A stretch of DNA of 64,000 bases, from positions 60,548 to 124,547 of the forward strand of contig SCFE01000019.1 of the NCBI GenBank assembly GCA_004352715.1, given 5' to 3'. The notes under the pieces are model-generated. The model did no database searches. It worked only from the letters and a program-made list of their open reading frames with translations, and was not told where the DNA came from. Position 1 is the stretch's first letter. Every line of letters starts with the position of its first letter. A program made the translations under genes and the position numbers. Shown one piece after another: positions 20,823 to 31,405 of this stretch. The stretch comes from Hofstenia miamia. Its lineage: Eukaryota; Xenacoelomorpha; Acoela.

Positions 20823-21236
20823 ACTTCTTTGTAATTTTATAAGAAAATCAGAATTTTTATTTTAAATAAAATTGAACTTTCAAGCTTAATTTTCACTAAT
20901 AATAATAATTTTCACAATATAATTAAGATCGTGATCATTAAGATGGGCGCAAACAAACAACTTGTCAAAATTGCTTTATTGTGTTTTTAATTCCAATTCC
21001 ATTGGAGAGAGAGAGAGCACGCTGTTTCAAAGGCTGCTTTGATTGCGTAATTATTGAAATTTGCTTTAAAGATTGGCACGTGCATATTGGGTTTTATGTT
21101 TACATAATTTTGTACATATACGCTTTGTTTATGAATGATGAATTAACTATTCAATACACATTTGTGAGCAATTGCACTAATGTTTATGACAGTTCAAACG
21201 ATTGTTTTTTATTTTTTTACAGAGCTGAGTATTATG
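20823..21236 (+). promoter_or_regulatory. 5' leader and probable 5'UTR intron of the XPG-like gene
   Basis: No domain-bearing ORF. A pyrimidine-rich acceptor (TTTTTTTACAG, ending at 21221) lies just before the start codon used for the gene, suggesting a leader intron. A (GA)n tract is at about 21005-21016. The promoter itself is not identifiable. Confidence 0.35.
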
Positions 21237-24200
21237 GAAAGTCTAAAAATGTGCCCCTTATGCAACCAAGAAATAGAAGGTGACAAAGAGAGAGTGGTGA
21301 TATGTGCCAAATGAGCTGAAGAGATTAATAGAGCCAGCATTGAGAGGGGCGTAGGCACTCTGGTAGCTGCTGGAGTTGTGGTCCACAAGAGATGTCGTAT
21401 GAACTACACAACAAGAAGCAAATAGACTTGGATAAGGAAGTTGCTTTCATTCATCATTCACCTGTTACGAGAGAAGGTACATGGTTATTCACTGGATCTT
21501 ATGATAGCATGAGCCAGTGTTTCTTCTGTGGACAACAAGTGGTGAAGACCAAGTCTAGTGTCAAGTTTGATGAATACAAATTTGTTAAAACAGATGCAAT
21601 TGTAAGGTGCATTATGCCACATTGCAATCAGCGTAATGATGACTGGGCAATCACCATTCAAGGGAGAATTACGTACCTTGGGAATGGCTTACATGCTACA
21701 GAATGTCTGTATAATCGTTCATGTGACATTACCTTTCAGACAAATTACGGAATTCCTATGCACCATGCATGTCTACTACAAAAACAATGTAGAAGGTAGG
21801 AAGGCCAATGAACATGGACCAGGTGCAAGCATTCTTGCATTCTTGAGAATGTGTGCCTATCTTGAAGACAATGATGAAGAGCAACTGATTTTGAACGACC
21901 TTGCAAATAAAATGAAAGAGTTTCTTGAAAAAGAGACAATGCTTATAGTAATAAATGGCTAAGGTATAAGCTGGAGGAGAATTATGGCGATTCACTATTC
22001 ATAGCAGAGTCTGAAGGGTTGGCTAACATTGCAACATTCCGTGAAAAGACAAAAAATAATGAAGGACTATTTCAGTGTTCGGAAAAGGATGAAGAAGCCC
22101 AGAAGAAAGCCATTATAGAGACTGCTGCCAAACTCATCAAGAGTGATATCAAATCTAGCATCCCATCTTAAGCCAATGAATATCCAAAGACTTCACTTGA
22201 TTGTCAGTCTGCATTACATTACCTTCCCCTCACTTTGCATTGCTTACTTGAAAATCTCTTTGTTGGAAAGGATAGTAACATGAAGATTGCAAGTATTGGA
22301 TAATCAGTTGTTCAGGCTGTAGTAGCATCATTGCAGCTTGGGTTAAAAATCCAGCTCTATCAACATTTCAGATTTCGATTTCTTGTAGACAGTATTTCAG
22401 CCATGGGATATTGTTCATCATATTCAAAAGCTCAAAGATTCGAGGAAAATGCTGCTGCTTCTGTTGGCCAGAATATACTCGGTGGTACTTTAGATAGACT
22501 GATCATGGCATTGCTGTTTGCTGCAGACAATGTTGATCATAATATCACCACATTCGATGGGAATGGGACTTTCCACTGCATGGGAATGGTAACTACTGTG
22601 ACTCCAGGGAAGAAGAATGTCAGTTTCACTGTTCTCAGGAAGAAGAATGTGGACTTGGGAATAGCTGAACAAAGTAGAGTTCATTTAAGGGAGCATCATT
22701 TTGCAAATCACACTCACAGAAACATAAAATTCAAGTCCTTGGCAACTCTCAACACCATTGACCATCGGGTTGATATATTGTGGGAGATGTCTTTACGATT
22801 CAAACAGCCTCCAACAAGCTGAAATGCAATGATATACATGCTACATAAAGACTATAATCATCTCGGGTCTTCTGTAATCTCCCTGCTCATTATTGACATG
22901 TACTCTGGAGATAAATCATGCATCTTCTCTACTCTAGTGCATCTGTGCAACGTTGCTAATAAACACTGATCTGCTGCAGTTGCTACATTTGATCATCCAC
23001 TCTACTGGAAAGTATCAGAAATCAAGCATGAGGTGCCTGAAGAAAGTCCAGTTTGAAATGTTGTCCTGATGCTTGGGAGCTTCCACACATTACTGAATTT
23101 TATAGGCTGCATAGGAACATTGTTGAATGGGACTGGAATCAAAGAGATCCTTGGATGATAATGCTGTGCAACACATCATGACTGGAAAAGCAGTTCAATG
23201 TGCAATTCATGTTCATCTACTGCTTGATCAGTGTCTTACAAAGCGAGTTGCAGAAAAAGTATGCTAATTTTTGCAGCTGCTGGGCATGGGAACTATGTGA
23301 AATCCGCTTATCTTTACCTGCAGTCAATGACAACTCTTGAAGATGATATGACATTAGTGTACCGGTACATTTATGATCAGTTCTGGGCAGGACTGGGTTG
23401 CAATCTAGTCATCAAACAACCTCTGATGTACTCCCTAAAAACTGCAGGAGGACCCACCAGAGGAAGTGGAAGGTCTATTCCAGTGTCCTCTTCTTACAGT
23501 GATGCACTGCAGGGTTTCACTCACCAGACCTTTGTTACCAGTGAACAACACAAGGAGGCAAGAACATCAAGGACGAAAAGAGACCATGAATACCTGCAAA
23601 GAAATGGAGATAAATTTGAGAGCTTCTCACATTTCTTTGATGAGGATTCTCTTCTCAACATTGTCACCACTGTCAATGCAAATAAGGATGTGAATGTCCA
23701 TAGCCTGTATAGCATTGGTAGAGAAATAATGGCAACAAGGGAGGGTCAATCACTTTCTTCAGTTTAGTACAAGCGGTCAATGAAAGCCAAGACCACGGCA
23801 TCTAGTGTGGCAGTTGACATTGCTATGAACACAACAATAGACCCCATTCTTTTGTTCCAAAGGTTTCTTGTGGTGTCTCGAACTGCTGATATTTCCATTA
23901 ATGAGGTGATGTCCTATGAACTTTCACTACACCCATCATCACTCTTTGAAGTTAAACATCTATTATGCAAACCAAACAAACACAACTTATGGATGCTATA
24001 AAAGAACACAGTTCAGATGAAGCAGTACTAAAGGAAATATCCGAATTGGAACACTTTGTTCTTGGTTCTCTTCTCCATCGAATGAAGTGGTCAGAAGGCA
24101 ACACCTATTATTCAATTGCTGACGCCTATGTATCCTTCACAGTGAACCACTGTGGTAAGGCTACTATTTTATTTGATGGTTATTTTGGAGGACCAAGTAC

Positions 24201-25242
24201 GAAGGACATTACCTATTAGAGACGAAGCATAAATCAAACAAGTAACAAAGTGCGCATTGAGGAAGAAACAAAATTTATCAGGAAAAAAGAGATTTTTCTT
24301 TAGTATGTGGAGAATAAACAGTCTCTCATCAATCTCATTTCACAATGCCGGAGGAACAGAGGTTGCAACGTACTACAATCAAAGGGGGATGCAGACGTGG
24401 ACATTGTCAAAGCAGCAGTGTCAATGTTATCCAACAACAAAACTAGCCTCATTGGCGAAGATACTGATATATTGGTATTGTTACTCCATCACGCGCCAAG
24501 CAGCGATGGCAACAAACTTTATTTATACTCGGATAAAGGTAGTCCTGAAACAGTATACAACATTAAAGATGTGAAAAAGTCTTTTAGAAATTATGCCTGC
24601 AGCAGTCTTCTGTTTTTAGATCCATTCGCAGGGTGTGATAATACTTCCACCATTTTTAGAATCGGAAAAAAACTCGCTCTAAACAAAGTTTTGAAGGGAG
24701 ACTCTTTGTTCAATAACTGTGCCAAGATTTTTTCCCCACCTAAATAAAATAGCTGAAATTGAAGAAGCTGGATGTGAAGCGATGATAGCATTGTTTGGAG
24801 GCAAAGCTGGAGAAAATCTATCTGCAATGAGGTACTCTTTTTTCTGCCAAAAAGTTGGTTCGGCCAAAAGCTTTGTTAAACCTGAACAACTGCCACCAAC
24901 ATTTTCTGCAACAGAGTATCATGCCCTTACGAGTTACCTCCAAGTGATGCTGTGGATGGGAAATGGTGAGGACATGGATAATACTGAAAGGGGATGGGAA
25001 TTGCAGAATAGGCTAGTCCCAGTGATGATGGATAGTTCACCTGCACCAGAAACACTCATGAAAATAACTCACTGCAACTGTTTTCATGGTAGTGGTCCGC
25101 TTCAGTACACGTGCAAAAGACATTGACTTAGATTATCAAGGGTATGCAGAGCATGTCAAGAAGGGTATTGTGACAATATGACTGAGGAAGCAGTGCCTGA
25201 AGATGAAAATAATGTGCCTGATAATGAAAATAATGATTATTA
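21237..25242 (+). pseudogene. Large XPG/PIN-like transposon protein with Zn and CXC motifs
   Basis: From ATG 21237 the pieces are collinear with a protein family I know as widespread, mostly unnamed proteins in invertebrate genomes. In order: an N-terminal CPLC ... HKRC zinc-like motif (to about 21400) and CFFCGQQ (about 21520). A central core follows with FLVDSISAMGYCSSYS and ADNVDHN.TFDGNGTFH (about 22380-22580), LGSFHTLLNFIGCIGTL and MTGKAVQ (about 23070-23200), and LKTAGGPTRGSG (about 23440). Next come MSYELSLHPSSLFE and ILFDGYFGGPSTKD (about 23910-24205), then ADVDIVKAAV ... GEDTDILVLLLHH and GCDNTS (about 24390-24650), resembling the acidic active site of XPG/FEN-type nucleases. A C-terminal CNC ... 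TSO1-like Cys cluster ends it (25070-25180). Many stops and frameshifts make this copy dead. Confidence 0.75.
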
Positions 25243-25438
25243 ACTGACATTATTTATTGATAAAGTAGGTAAATGCACTGTGTATTTTAAATTTCTAAGA
25301 ATATATCTACATGTTTATAAATATTTTGTTTGAAATGGTGTATTTAATAAAAAGTTCTTAGAATTAAATTTTACATATATTGGCCAACCTTCACGCTTGT
25401 AGGTTCAATAACAAAAACCTTTGTCTGATAAGTGAAAC

Positions 25439-25570
25439 GACACCATTAGGCATATTCTTTGTCATCAAATTTAGACCCTTTGTGGTAACTTAATTTTGGT
25501 AAACTTTTAATACGTTATTCTATGCATGTAATACTATCGAAAACAGCAATAAAATGTTTTCTTGGGATTT
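25439..25570 (-). repeat. Right terminal inverted repeat of the XPG-like transposon
   Basis: Reverse match to 20516-20645. An AATAAAA about 100 bp inside (near 25348) may be the gene's polyadenylation signal. Confidence 0.8.
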
Positions 25571-26756
25571 TTTCTGGTAAAATCATATTTTGACAGGACA
25601 ATAAGAACACAGAAATTACTTGCGGTGTTTCAAAAGCATTTGTTAAAACTGCAAACACACCGAAAATTTATGTTGCACTTGTAGCAGTAGTAGTAATAAA
25701 AATTTAGAGACTCAAAATTAGCAATGGATACATTGTTATATGCTGTAGAATATCTAAATAATTCGGATTATGTTGCAGTTGTGTTTGGTAACATATGTAG
25801 GGCTTGACCGTCGGCAGCAAGCAATCCTTACCAAAAAAAATTAAGCAACTACTGCTTCAGTTCAGATGCAATCACGTGAATTGAGCTTCTTTAATGAAAT
25901 CCACCAAGCAGTCAAGCCTGAAATCGCAAAATCAAATTATAAAAAAATCTTTAGAGGTATACTGCAAAATCTCATACGAAGGACAATCTTAGCTCATGGG
26001 AAGCCATAAATATAATAGAAAAAATTCATACTTTAGCTTTCTTGTTAGAAGTTATTGGTATTCAGTTAGCTTCAATTACTGAAGGGTGGGAAGTGAAAAT
26101 AATAATTGAAAATAATTTAGAGACAAAGAGAAAATATTTACAAATATACATAAAGTTCACTGAAGAGGTGGTCATCGATCATTTTGGAACTACTATCAGT
26201 TTCAATATGTTTTAATATGGAAAAGGATGGCTGGTTATTGAGTGATGCATCTGAAATGCGGAAGCAATTGGGTATCGCATCTTCACAATATCAAATGGCG
26301 TTGAAGTAACTTAAAACCAGGCAATAAGCCTCAAAATGTTGCAAAATTATTGGAACATTGCTGTAATAATCTAAATTTATTGCATAGAACAATATCACGA
26401 AAGTAGTCGAAGTGAACAACTTTTTGGTTAGGGAAAGCCTATACTCTGATACCCTGTTTGGATATCACTACATGCTAGGAAAACCGAAAACTTGATGGAA
26501 AATGACGTCAGATTTGGTTTCAACAAGAAATTTACCATAACACCAATAAAAATTGAAAGCTCCTACCATGCCAAGCCAAAGCAGATTCTTTAGCAATATC
26601 ATTTAAATAGCTGAATACAAACTTTGTCGTAAATATTTATATGACTATGTACCATTAATTTTAAATTATCTGAACAATTTTGTCCTGCAACAAAATACAT
26701 TTTTTCTTGTATTTTAAAAAAAACTATTGAAATTATTTGAATAAAAAATAGCTTAC
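25571..26756 (+). other. Coding-like remnants, family not recognised
   Basis: Plus-strand frames at about 25868-25990 (MQSRELSFFNEIHQ) and 25994-26215 (SSWEAINIIEKIHTLAFLLE ... FGTTISFNMF stop), then WLLSDASEMRKQLGIASSQY (about 26230-26290), look like consecutive pieces of one decayed protein. I do not recognise it. It may be the continuation of the remnant at 20136-20515. The region lies within the predicted host intron between E1 and E2. Confidence 0.3.
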
Positions 26757-26837
26757 TTGTTGGGATTCATCACGTAATCTTGAATTTTTTTGCACAGAAC
26801 CGCCATTGTTAGGAGATCCCTCCCACTTTTCGCCAGC
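26757..26837 (-). CDS. Putative exon E1 (27 codons) of a minus-strand host gene
   Basis: 81 bp between acceptor CACAATTTAG and donor GTAAGC. It begins AGEKWEGSPNNGGSV and ends SRLRDESQQ, phase 0-0. Like E2-E6 it is a short, multiple-of-three, polar exon, which suggests the same gene. The link across the 10-kb transposon-filled intron is an inference. Earlier exons may lie in or beyond the 1000-N gap at 27142. Confidence 0.5.
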
Positions 26838-27141
26838 CTAAATTGTGAAAAAATAATGTATTATATTATACTGAAAATCAAGGACTGTTCTTAAGCAATT
26901 TTTGCTAAAATACAATAAAAAAATTTAGTTTAACAACAAAAAAAAACAGGAGCAAAATTAGTTCATATAATTTTTAAGAAAATGTTCAGGAAGAAAATAT
27001 TCTGCACATTTAGTATAAAAACCAAAATTAGTCATAACTAATGGACAGAAACGAAACAAGGATTATTCTCTAGGAAGAGCTGAACAATTTCACATGGGTC
27101 TATCAATTTTTGTTACTGGTTGAAGTCTTATATATATATAT

Positions 27142-28141
27142 NNNNNNNNNNNNNNNNNNNNNNNNNNNNNNNNNNNNNNNNNNNNNNNNNNNNNNNNNNN
27201 NNNNNNNNNNNNNNNNNNNNNNNNNNNNNNNNNNNNNNNNNNNNNNNNNNNNNNNNNNNNNNNNNNNNNNNNNNNNNNNNNNNNNNNNNNNNNNNNNNNN
27301 NNNNNNNNNNNNNNNNNNNNNNNNNNNNNNNNNNNNNNNNNNNNNNNNNNNNNNNNNNNNNNNNNNNNNNNNNNNNNNNNNNNNNNNNNNNNNNNNNNNN
27401 NNNNNNNNNNNNNNNNNNNNNNNNNNNNNNNNNNNNNNNNNNNNNNNNNNNNNNNNNNNNNNNNNNNNNNNNNNNNNNNNNNNNNNNNNNNNNNNNNNNN
27501 NNNNNNNNNNNNNNNNNNNNNNNNNNNNNNNNNNNNNNNNNNNNNNNNNNNNNNNNNNNNNNNNNNNNNNNNNNNNNNNNNNNNNNNNNNNNNNNNNNNN
27601 NNNNNNNNNNNNNNNNNNNNNNNNNNNNNNNNNNNNNNNNNNNNNNNNNNNNNNNNNNNNNNNNNNNNNNNNNNNNNNNNNNNNNNNNNNNNNNNNNNNN
27701 NNNNNNNNNNNNNNNNNNNNNNNNNNNNNNNNNNNNNNNNNNNNNNNNNNNNNNNNNNNNNNNNNNNNNNNNNNNNNNNNNNNNNNNNNNNNNNNNNNNN
27801 NNNNNNNNNNNNNNNNNNNNNNNNNNNNNNNNNNNNNNNNNNNNNNNNNNNNNNNNNNNNNNNNNNNNNNNNNNNNNNNNNNNNNNNNNNNNNNNNNNNN
27901 NNNNNNNNNNNNNNNNNNNNNNNNNNNNNNNNNNNNNNNNNNNNNNNNNNNNNNNNNNNNNNNNNNNNNNNNNNNNNNNNNNNNNNNNNNNNNNNNNNNN
28001 NNNNNNNNNNNNNNNNNNNNNNNNNNNNNNNNNNNNNNNNNNNNNNNNNNNNNNNNNNNNNNNNNNNNNNNNNNNNNNNNNNNNNNNNNNNNNNNNNNNN
28101 NNNNNNNNNNNNNNNNNNNNNNNNNNNNNNNNNNNNNNNNN
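27142..28141. other. Assembly gap (1000 N) inside a (TA)n tract
   Basis: Exactly 1000 N flanked on both sides by TATATA, so the gap size is probably a placeholder. The reading frames spanning it are artefacts. Confidence 0.95.
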
Positions 28142-28770
28142 TATATATATATATATATGCTACTCCAAGCAATCAAACGTCTCTTTCTCTTTTATTTCTT
28201 AAATCACACCCGATCACGTAAATTTGGCGATCTATTTAGAGAAAACAAAATAGTTGAAGTTAACTGTTTTAGACTAATTTATTATCTGAACACAAGATAT
28301 GCGAGTAATTAGAAAGCTTTTGCAAAAATGGGAATTTCCAATCAAAATGTTAATATTTTATATACTTCAAACACAGGAAAAACCTTTACCACAATTTTCA
28401 CCATAACATGGAAGCACACTTACTCATAGATGAATAAATTTCCGAATATTTCCAAGTTTCTTAATATGTTGGTAGAAAATTGTCCAAAAATGTGGACAAA
28501 TTCGATTTCATCTAAATGGATGCAATTGGCAGCTTAGAGTTAAAAATGATTTTTTCAAAAACATACATTTTAAATAAAATTTTGAAAAAAATTAGGACAT
28601 ACTGAGTGTACGTTGCGTTTGAAATGCTGTTGAAAACTTCAAATAGTTTAATTGCAAAGTAAATTATTTGCTCTGGTACCGGTAAAAAGTTTTGGGTGCT
28701 GGTAGTAAAGCATTTTCTTGGGTGGGTAAGGTACTAAATAAGTTCTACCCACACATCACTAATAGATATA
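28142..28770. other. No gene seen
   Basis: AT-rich, no supported feature beyond the (TA)n at its left edge. The 5' part of the Penelope element may begin near 28750. Confidence 0.4.
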
Positions 28771-28780
28771 TATAAAAACG

Positions 28781-29096
28781 ATGACAAATGCATTAAGAAA
28801 CCTATCAAAAGACAAAACTATATATATAAATCGTTTTGATAAAGGCAACGGCATGTTAATATGTGATAGAAACTACTATGTTTGTAAAATGAATGAAATA
28901 TTAGACGACACAAACAAATTTGAAGAACTGAAAAACCAAGATAAAACTAAATATTTTATTAAAGAAGAAGAAAGAATTAATAATTCATTAAAATCTTTAT
29001 TGCAACGAAAGCAAATATCAAAAGAATTTTATGAAAAATGTCGCACAACGGGAAGTATACCAGCAAGATTATATGGTTTACCAAAAATACACAAAT
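28781..29096 (+). CDS. Penelope-like RT, N-terminal part (cut by gap)
   Basis: About 105 residues from Met 28781 before the gap. FDKGNGMLICDRNYY (residues about 19-33) and RLYGLPKIHK (residues about 96-105, just before the N run) are the conserved entry blocks of Penelope-type reverse transcriptases. No stop is seen here, so this part could be intact. The catalytic palm lies in unsequenced DNA. The family copies its RNA at chromosome breaks or nicks made by its GIY-YIG domain. Confidence 0.85.
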
Positions 29097-29598
29097 NNNN
29101 NNNNNNNNNNNNNNNNNNNNNNNNNNNNNNNNNNNNNNNNNNNNNNNNNNNNNNNNNNNNNNNNNNNNNNNNNNNNNNNNNNNNNNNNNNNNNNNNNNNN
29201 NNNNNNNNNNNNNNNNNNNNNNNNNNNNNNNNNNNNNNNNNNNNNNNNNNNNNNNNNNNNNNNNNNNNNNNNNNNNNNNNNNNNNNNNNNNNNNNNNNNN
29301 NNNNNNNNNNNNNNNNNNNNNNNNNNNNNNNNNNNNNNNNNNNNNNNNNNNNNNNNNNNNNNNNNNNNNNNNNNNNNNNNNNNNNNNNNNNNNNNNNNNN
29401 NNNNNNNNNNNNNNNNNNNNNNNNNNNNNNNNNNNNNNNNNNNNNNNNNNNNNNNNNNNNNNNNNNNNNNNNNNNNNNNNNNNNNNNNNNNNNNNNNNNN
29501 NNNNNNNNNNNNNNNNNNNNNNNNNNNNNNNNNNNNNNNNNNNNNNNNNNNNNNNNNNNNNNNNNNNNNNNNNNNNNNNNNNNNNNNNNNNNNNNNNN
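29097..29598. other. Assembly gap (502 N) inside Penelope element 1
   Basis: The N run interrupts the RT domain directly after the YGLPKIHK block. Because an inverted 3' end follows, the gap may hide a junction between two element copies. Confidence 0.9.
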
Positions 29599-29615
29599 AT
29601 TTATTCCGCAAACAT

Positions 29616-29644
29616 GTTTCGCTACACACGTATAGCTTCGTCAG
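29616..29644 (-). ncRNA. Hammerhead-ribozyme-like core, Penelope element 1
   Basis: The minus strand reads CTGACGA, a stem GCTA..TAGC with a short loop, then GAAAC. This is the core order of a hammerhead ribozyme, and such motifs are known in Penelope-like elements. There is one extra A between CTGACGA and the stem compared with the consensus, so activity is uncertain. Confidence 0.5.
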
Positions 29645-29649
29645 TGCAT

Positions 29650-29752
29650 ATAGAGTATAGAGGGAAAGTTTAGAAAAGTTTAAGAATGCTAACATGGTTT
29701 AATTGTCTATTTAAAAGTTTTTTACGTTGTTGTTTTATTAATAATAAAATGC
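29650..29752 (-). repeat. Inverted copy of the Penelope element 1 3' end
   Basis: Reverse match to about 30176-30276, the end of the GIY-YIG ORF and the adjacent AAACTTTCCCTCTATACTC tract. Gives a head-to-head arrangement. Confidence 0.85.
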
Positions 29753-29792
29753 TTGGATAAATATTTTATTAACAACAAATTAAAGGACAACA

Positions 29793-30254
29793 ATGATAAA
29801 ATTAAAAATATTTATTGGAATTTACCTTATATTAAAGAACGAGAATCATATATCGAACACCAACTTAAAAGAATCAACAAAAAAATTAAAGATATATGAA
29901 ACTAAGATAATTCCAACATTTACAACAACTAAGACCTCAAACTTTTTCTCAAACAAAGATCCGATCCCAATACTCTTGTCTTCCTCTATTGTTTATAAAT
30001 ATTCTTGTGATGAGTGTAATGCCTCATACATCGGGGAGACAAGAAGACATTTGGAAATTAGAATTAAAGAACACCTAAGAGGTCACCTAACATCAGAAAT
30101 TTACTTACATCATCACCAAGCAACAAAAGATCATTTTAAAATATTAACAAAGAACAAACATACCAAGATCACTGAAGCATTATTAATAAAACAACAACGT
30201 AAAAAACTTTTAAATAGACAATTAAACCATGTTAGCATTCTTAAACTTTTCTAA
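29793..30254 (+). CDS. Penelope-like GIY-YIG endonuclease domain
   Basis: Open 153-residue frame. YKYSCDECNASYIGETRRHL (about residues 69-88) holds the zinc-binding Cys pair and the YIGET part of the GIY-YIG motif. RIKEHL supplies the catalytic Arg and neighbouring residues, and a ITEALLI-like Glu region follows near residue 125. This C-terminal domain cuts DNA for Penelope retrotransposition. The upstream RT in the same frame is missing (replaced by the inverted segment). Ends at KLF stop. Near-duplicate at 30278-30575. Confidence 0.85.
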   Translation: MIKLKIFIGIYLILKNENHISNTNLKESTKKLKIYETKIIPTFTTTKTSNFFSNKDPIPILLSSSIVYKYSCDECNASYIGETRRHLEIRIKEHLRGHLTSEIYLHHHQATKDHFKILTKNKHTKITEALLIKQQRKKLLNRQLNHVSILKLF

Positions 30255-30277
30255 ACTTTCCCTCTATACTCTATATN

Positions 30278-30575
30278 TCTTCCTCTATTGTTTGTAAATA
30301 TTCTTGTGATGAGTGTAATACCTCATCCATCGGGGAGACAAGAAGACATTTGGAAATTAGAATTAAAGAACACTTAAGAGGCCACCTAACATCAGAAATT
30401 TACTTACATCATCACCAAGCAACAAAAGATCATTTTAAAATATTAACAAAGAACAAACATACCAAGATCACTGAAGCATTATTAATAAAACAACAACGTA
30501 AAAAACTTTTAAATAGACAATTAAACCATGTTAGCATTCTTAAACTTCTCTAAACTTTCCCTCTATACTCTATAT
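30278..30575 (+). repeat. Second copy of the GIY-YIG 3' end after a single N
   Basis: Repeats 29979-30276 at offset 299 with a few mismatches, including one that changes ASYIGE-type to SSIGE-type sequence. A lone N (30277) separates the copies, so this is probably an unmerged haplotype or element copy at a contig join. A 67-residue frame (30350-30553) covers its 3' half. Confidence 0.8.
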
Positions 30576-31105
30576 ATATATATATATACTTTTGAAACTT
30601 ATGAGGTGCACTTGAGCCCTTACACCCTTGTTTAGATTGAAAGCATTATATGAAATCATGTCAATAGTCGATTAATTTTTTAAACAAAAAAATGCATATT
30701 AAATATTAGATATTTGACACTGATGACAATATAATTTGACATTTAATGTATAGAATGTCAAAATCTAGTTATCAAGTATAGAAGTACAAATCCCCACATC
30801 GTTTGTTGTAACACCACATTAAAAGTAAATGATCACAATGATAATTATCTGAAATTGATTTATAGATTGAATTAATCCCTGCAGTTAGTAATGCTAAATA
30901 ACTACGATTTCTTTTAGTTTTCATTTGGTTAGCATCAGTAAAGAAAAATATTCTGTCATAAATACTAAGTAAATTTTCCTGCTTATCCAATTACAACAAT
31001 TGCTGAAAATGAGAGCCATTAACCTCGAAACATTTTTGCATCTTTTGATAACGTTTGGATAGGCATTACAAGACAAGAAAGTCAAAGACACCCTCAGTAA
31101 ATTTT
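30576..31105. other. No assignable gene
   Basis: (TA)n at 30571-30588, then short minus-strand frames of uncertain meaning (30772-30990, 30921-31109) that might continue the possible LINE remnant to the right. Confidence 0.3.
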
Positions 31106-31405
31106 TCAATTGTGTGTGGTTGGCGTTTCTATGGACGTTTCATTAACGAAACCACACATGCAAAACTCATTTATTTCCAGGACCAATCTAACGCATTCAA
31201 GTTGACATAAATTCTTAGCTTGTATCTTGTTCAGAAACACCTGCGGGATCAAGTGCAACACTCTGTACATGTATCTGATAGCACGTTGTTGAACCTTTGT
31301 CAACATTTTGTAGACATCATGTATATGTAAACCAACAGATAATTTCAAAAACAAGTATTTATGAAGAATATATTCTATTAAATATAAATATTTATTATGA
31401 TACAT
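31106..31405 (-). pseudogene. Possible LINE ORF2 C-terminal remnant
   Basis: A minus-strand frame with YKMLTKVQQRAIRYMYRVL and a later LCQLECVRLVLEINEF stretch resembles the region after LINE RT domains (lqkrAiR ... L....e). No RT motif accompanies it, so the assignment is tentative. Confidence 0.35.

Larger units (their letters stand above)
20516..25570 (+). mobile_element. 5.1-kb transposon encoding XPG-like protein, probable Academ
   Basis: About 130-bp inverted repeats at 20516-20645 and 25439-25570 enclose one large plus-strand broken gene. Shared terminal tracts include CAAGAAA.CATTTTATTGC, ATTAAAAGTTTACCAAAATT and AGTTACCACAAA. The encoded protein has an XPG/PIN-like block and a Cys-rich tail, features reported for the Academ superfamily. 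The exact end base and the expected 3-4-bp target duplication could not be fixed by eye. The right flank and the left flank are coding-like, so it seems inserted into another element. Confidence 0.7.
28781..30276 (+). mobile_element. Penelope-like element 1 (RT + GIY-YIG), gapped and rearranged
   Basis: The N-terminal RT region lies left of a 502-N gap and the GIY-YIG endonuclease right of it. The order matches Penelope-like elements. Between the gap and the endonuclease lies an inverted copy of the element's own 3' end with a hammerhead-like motif, as expected of the complex inverted/tandem copies these elements form. RT motifs after YGLPKIHK are in the gap. Confidence 0.88.

Noticed and set aside
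24591-24867. Minus-strand frames inside the XPG-like gene
   Set aside because: Antisense shadows. The plus strand carries the recognisable motifs.
27090-28312. Four long open frames spanning the 1000-N gap
   Set aside because: They consist almost entirely of undetermined residues and TA-repeat codons (YIYIY), so they are artefacts.
29031-29695. Several open frames across the 502-N gap
   Set aside because: Only the Penelope RT frame has motifs; the others are alternative readings through N.
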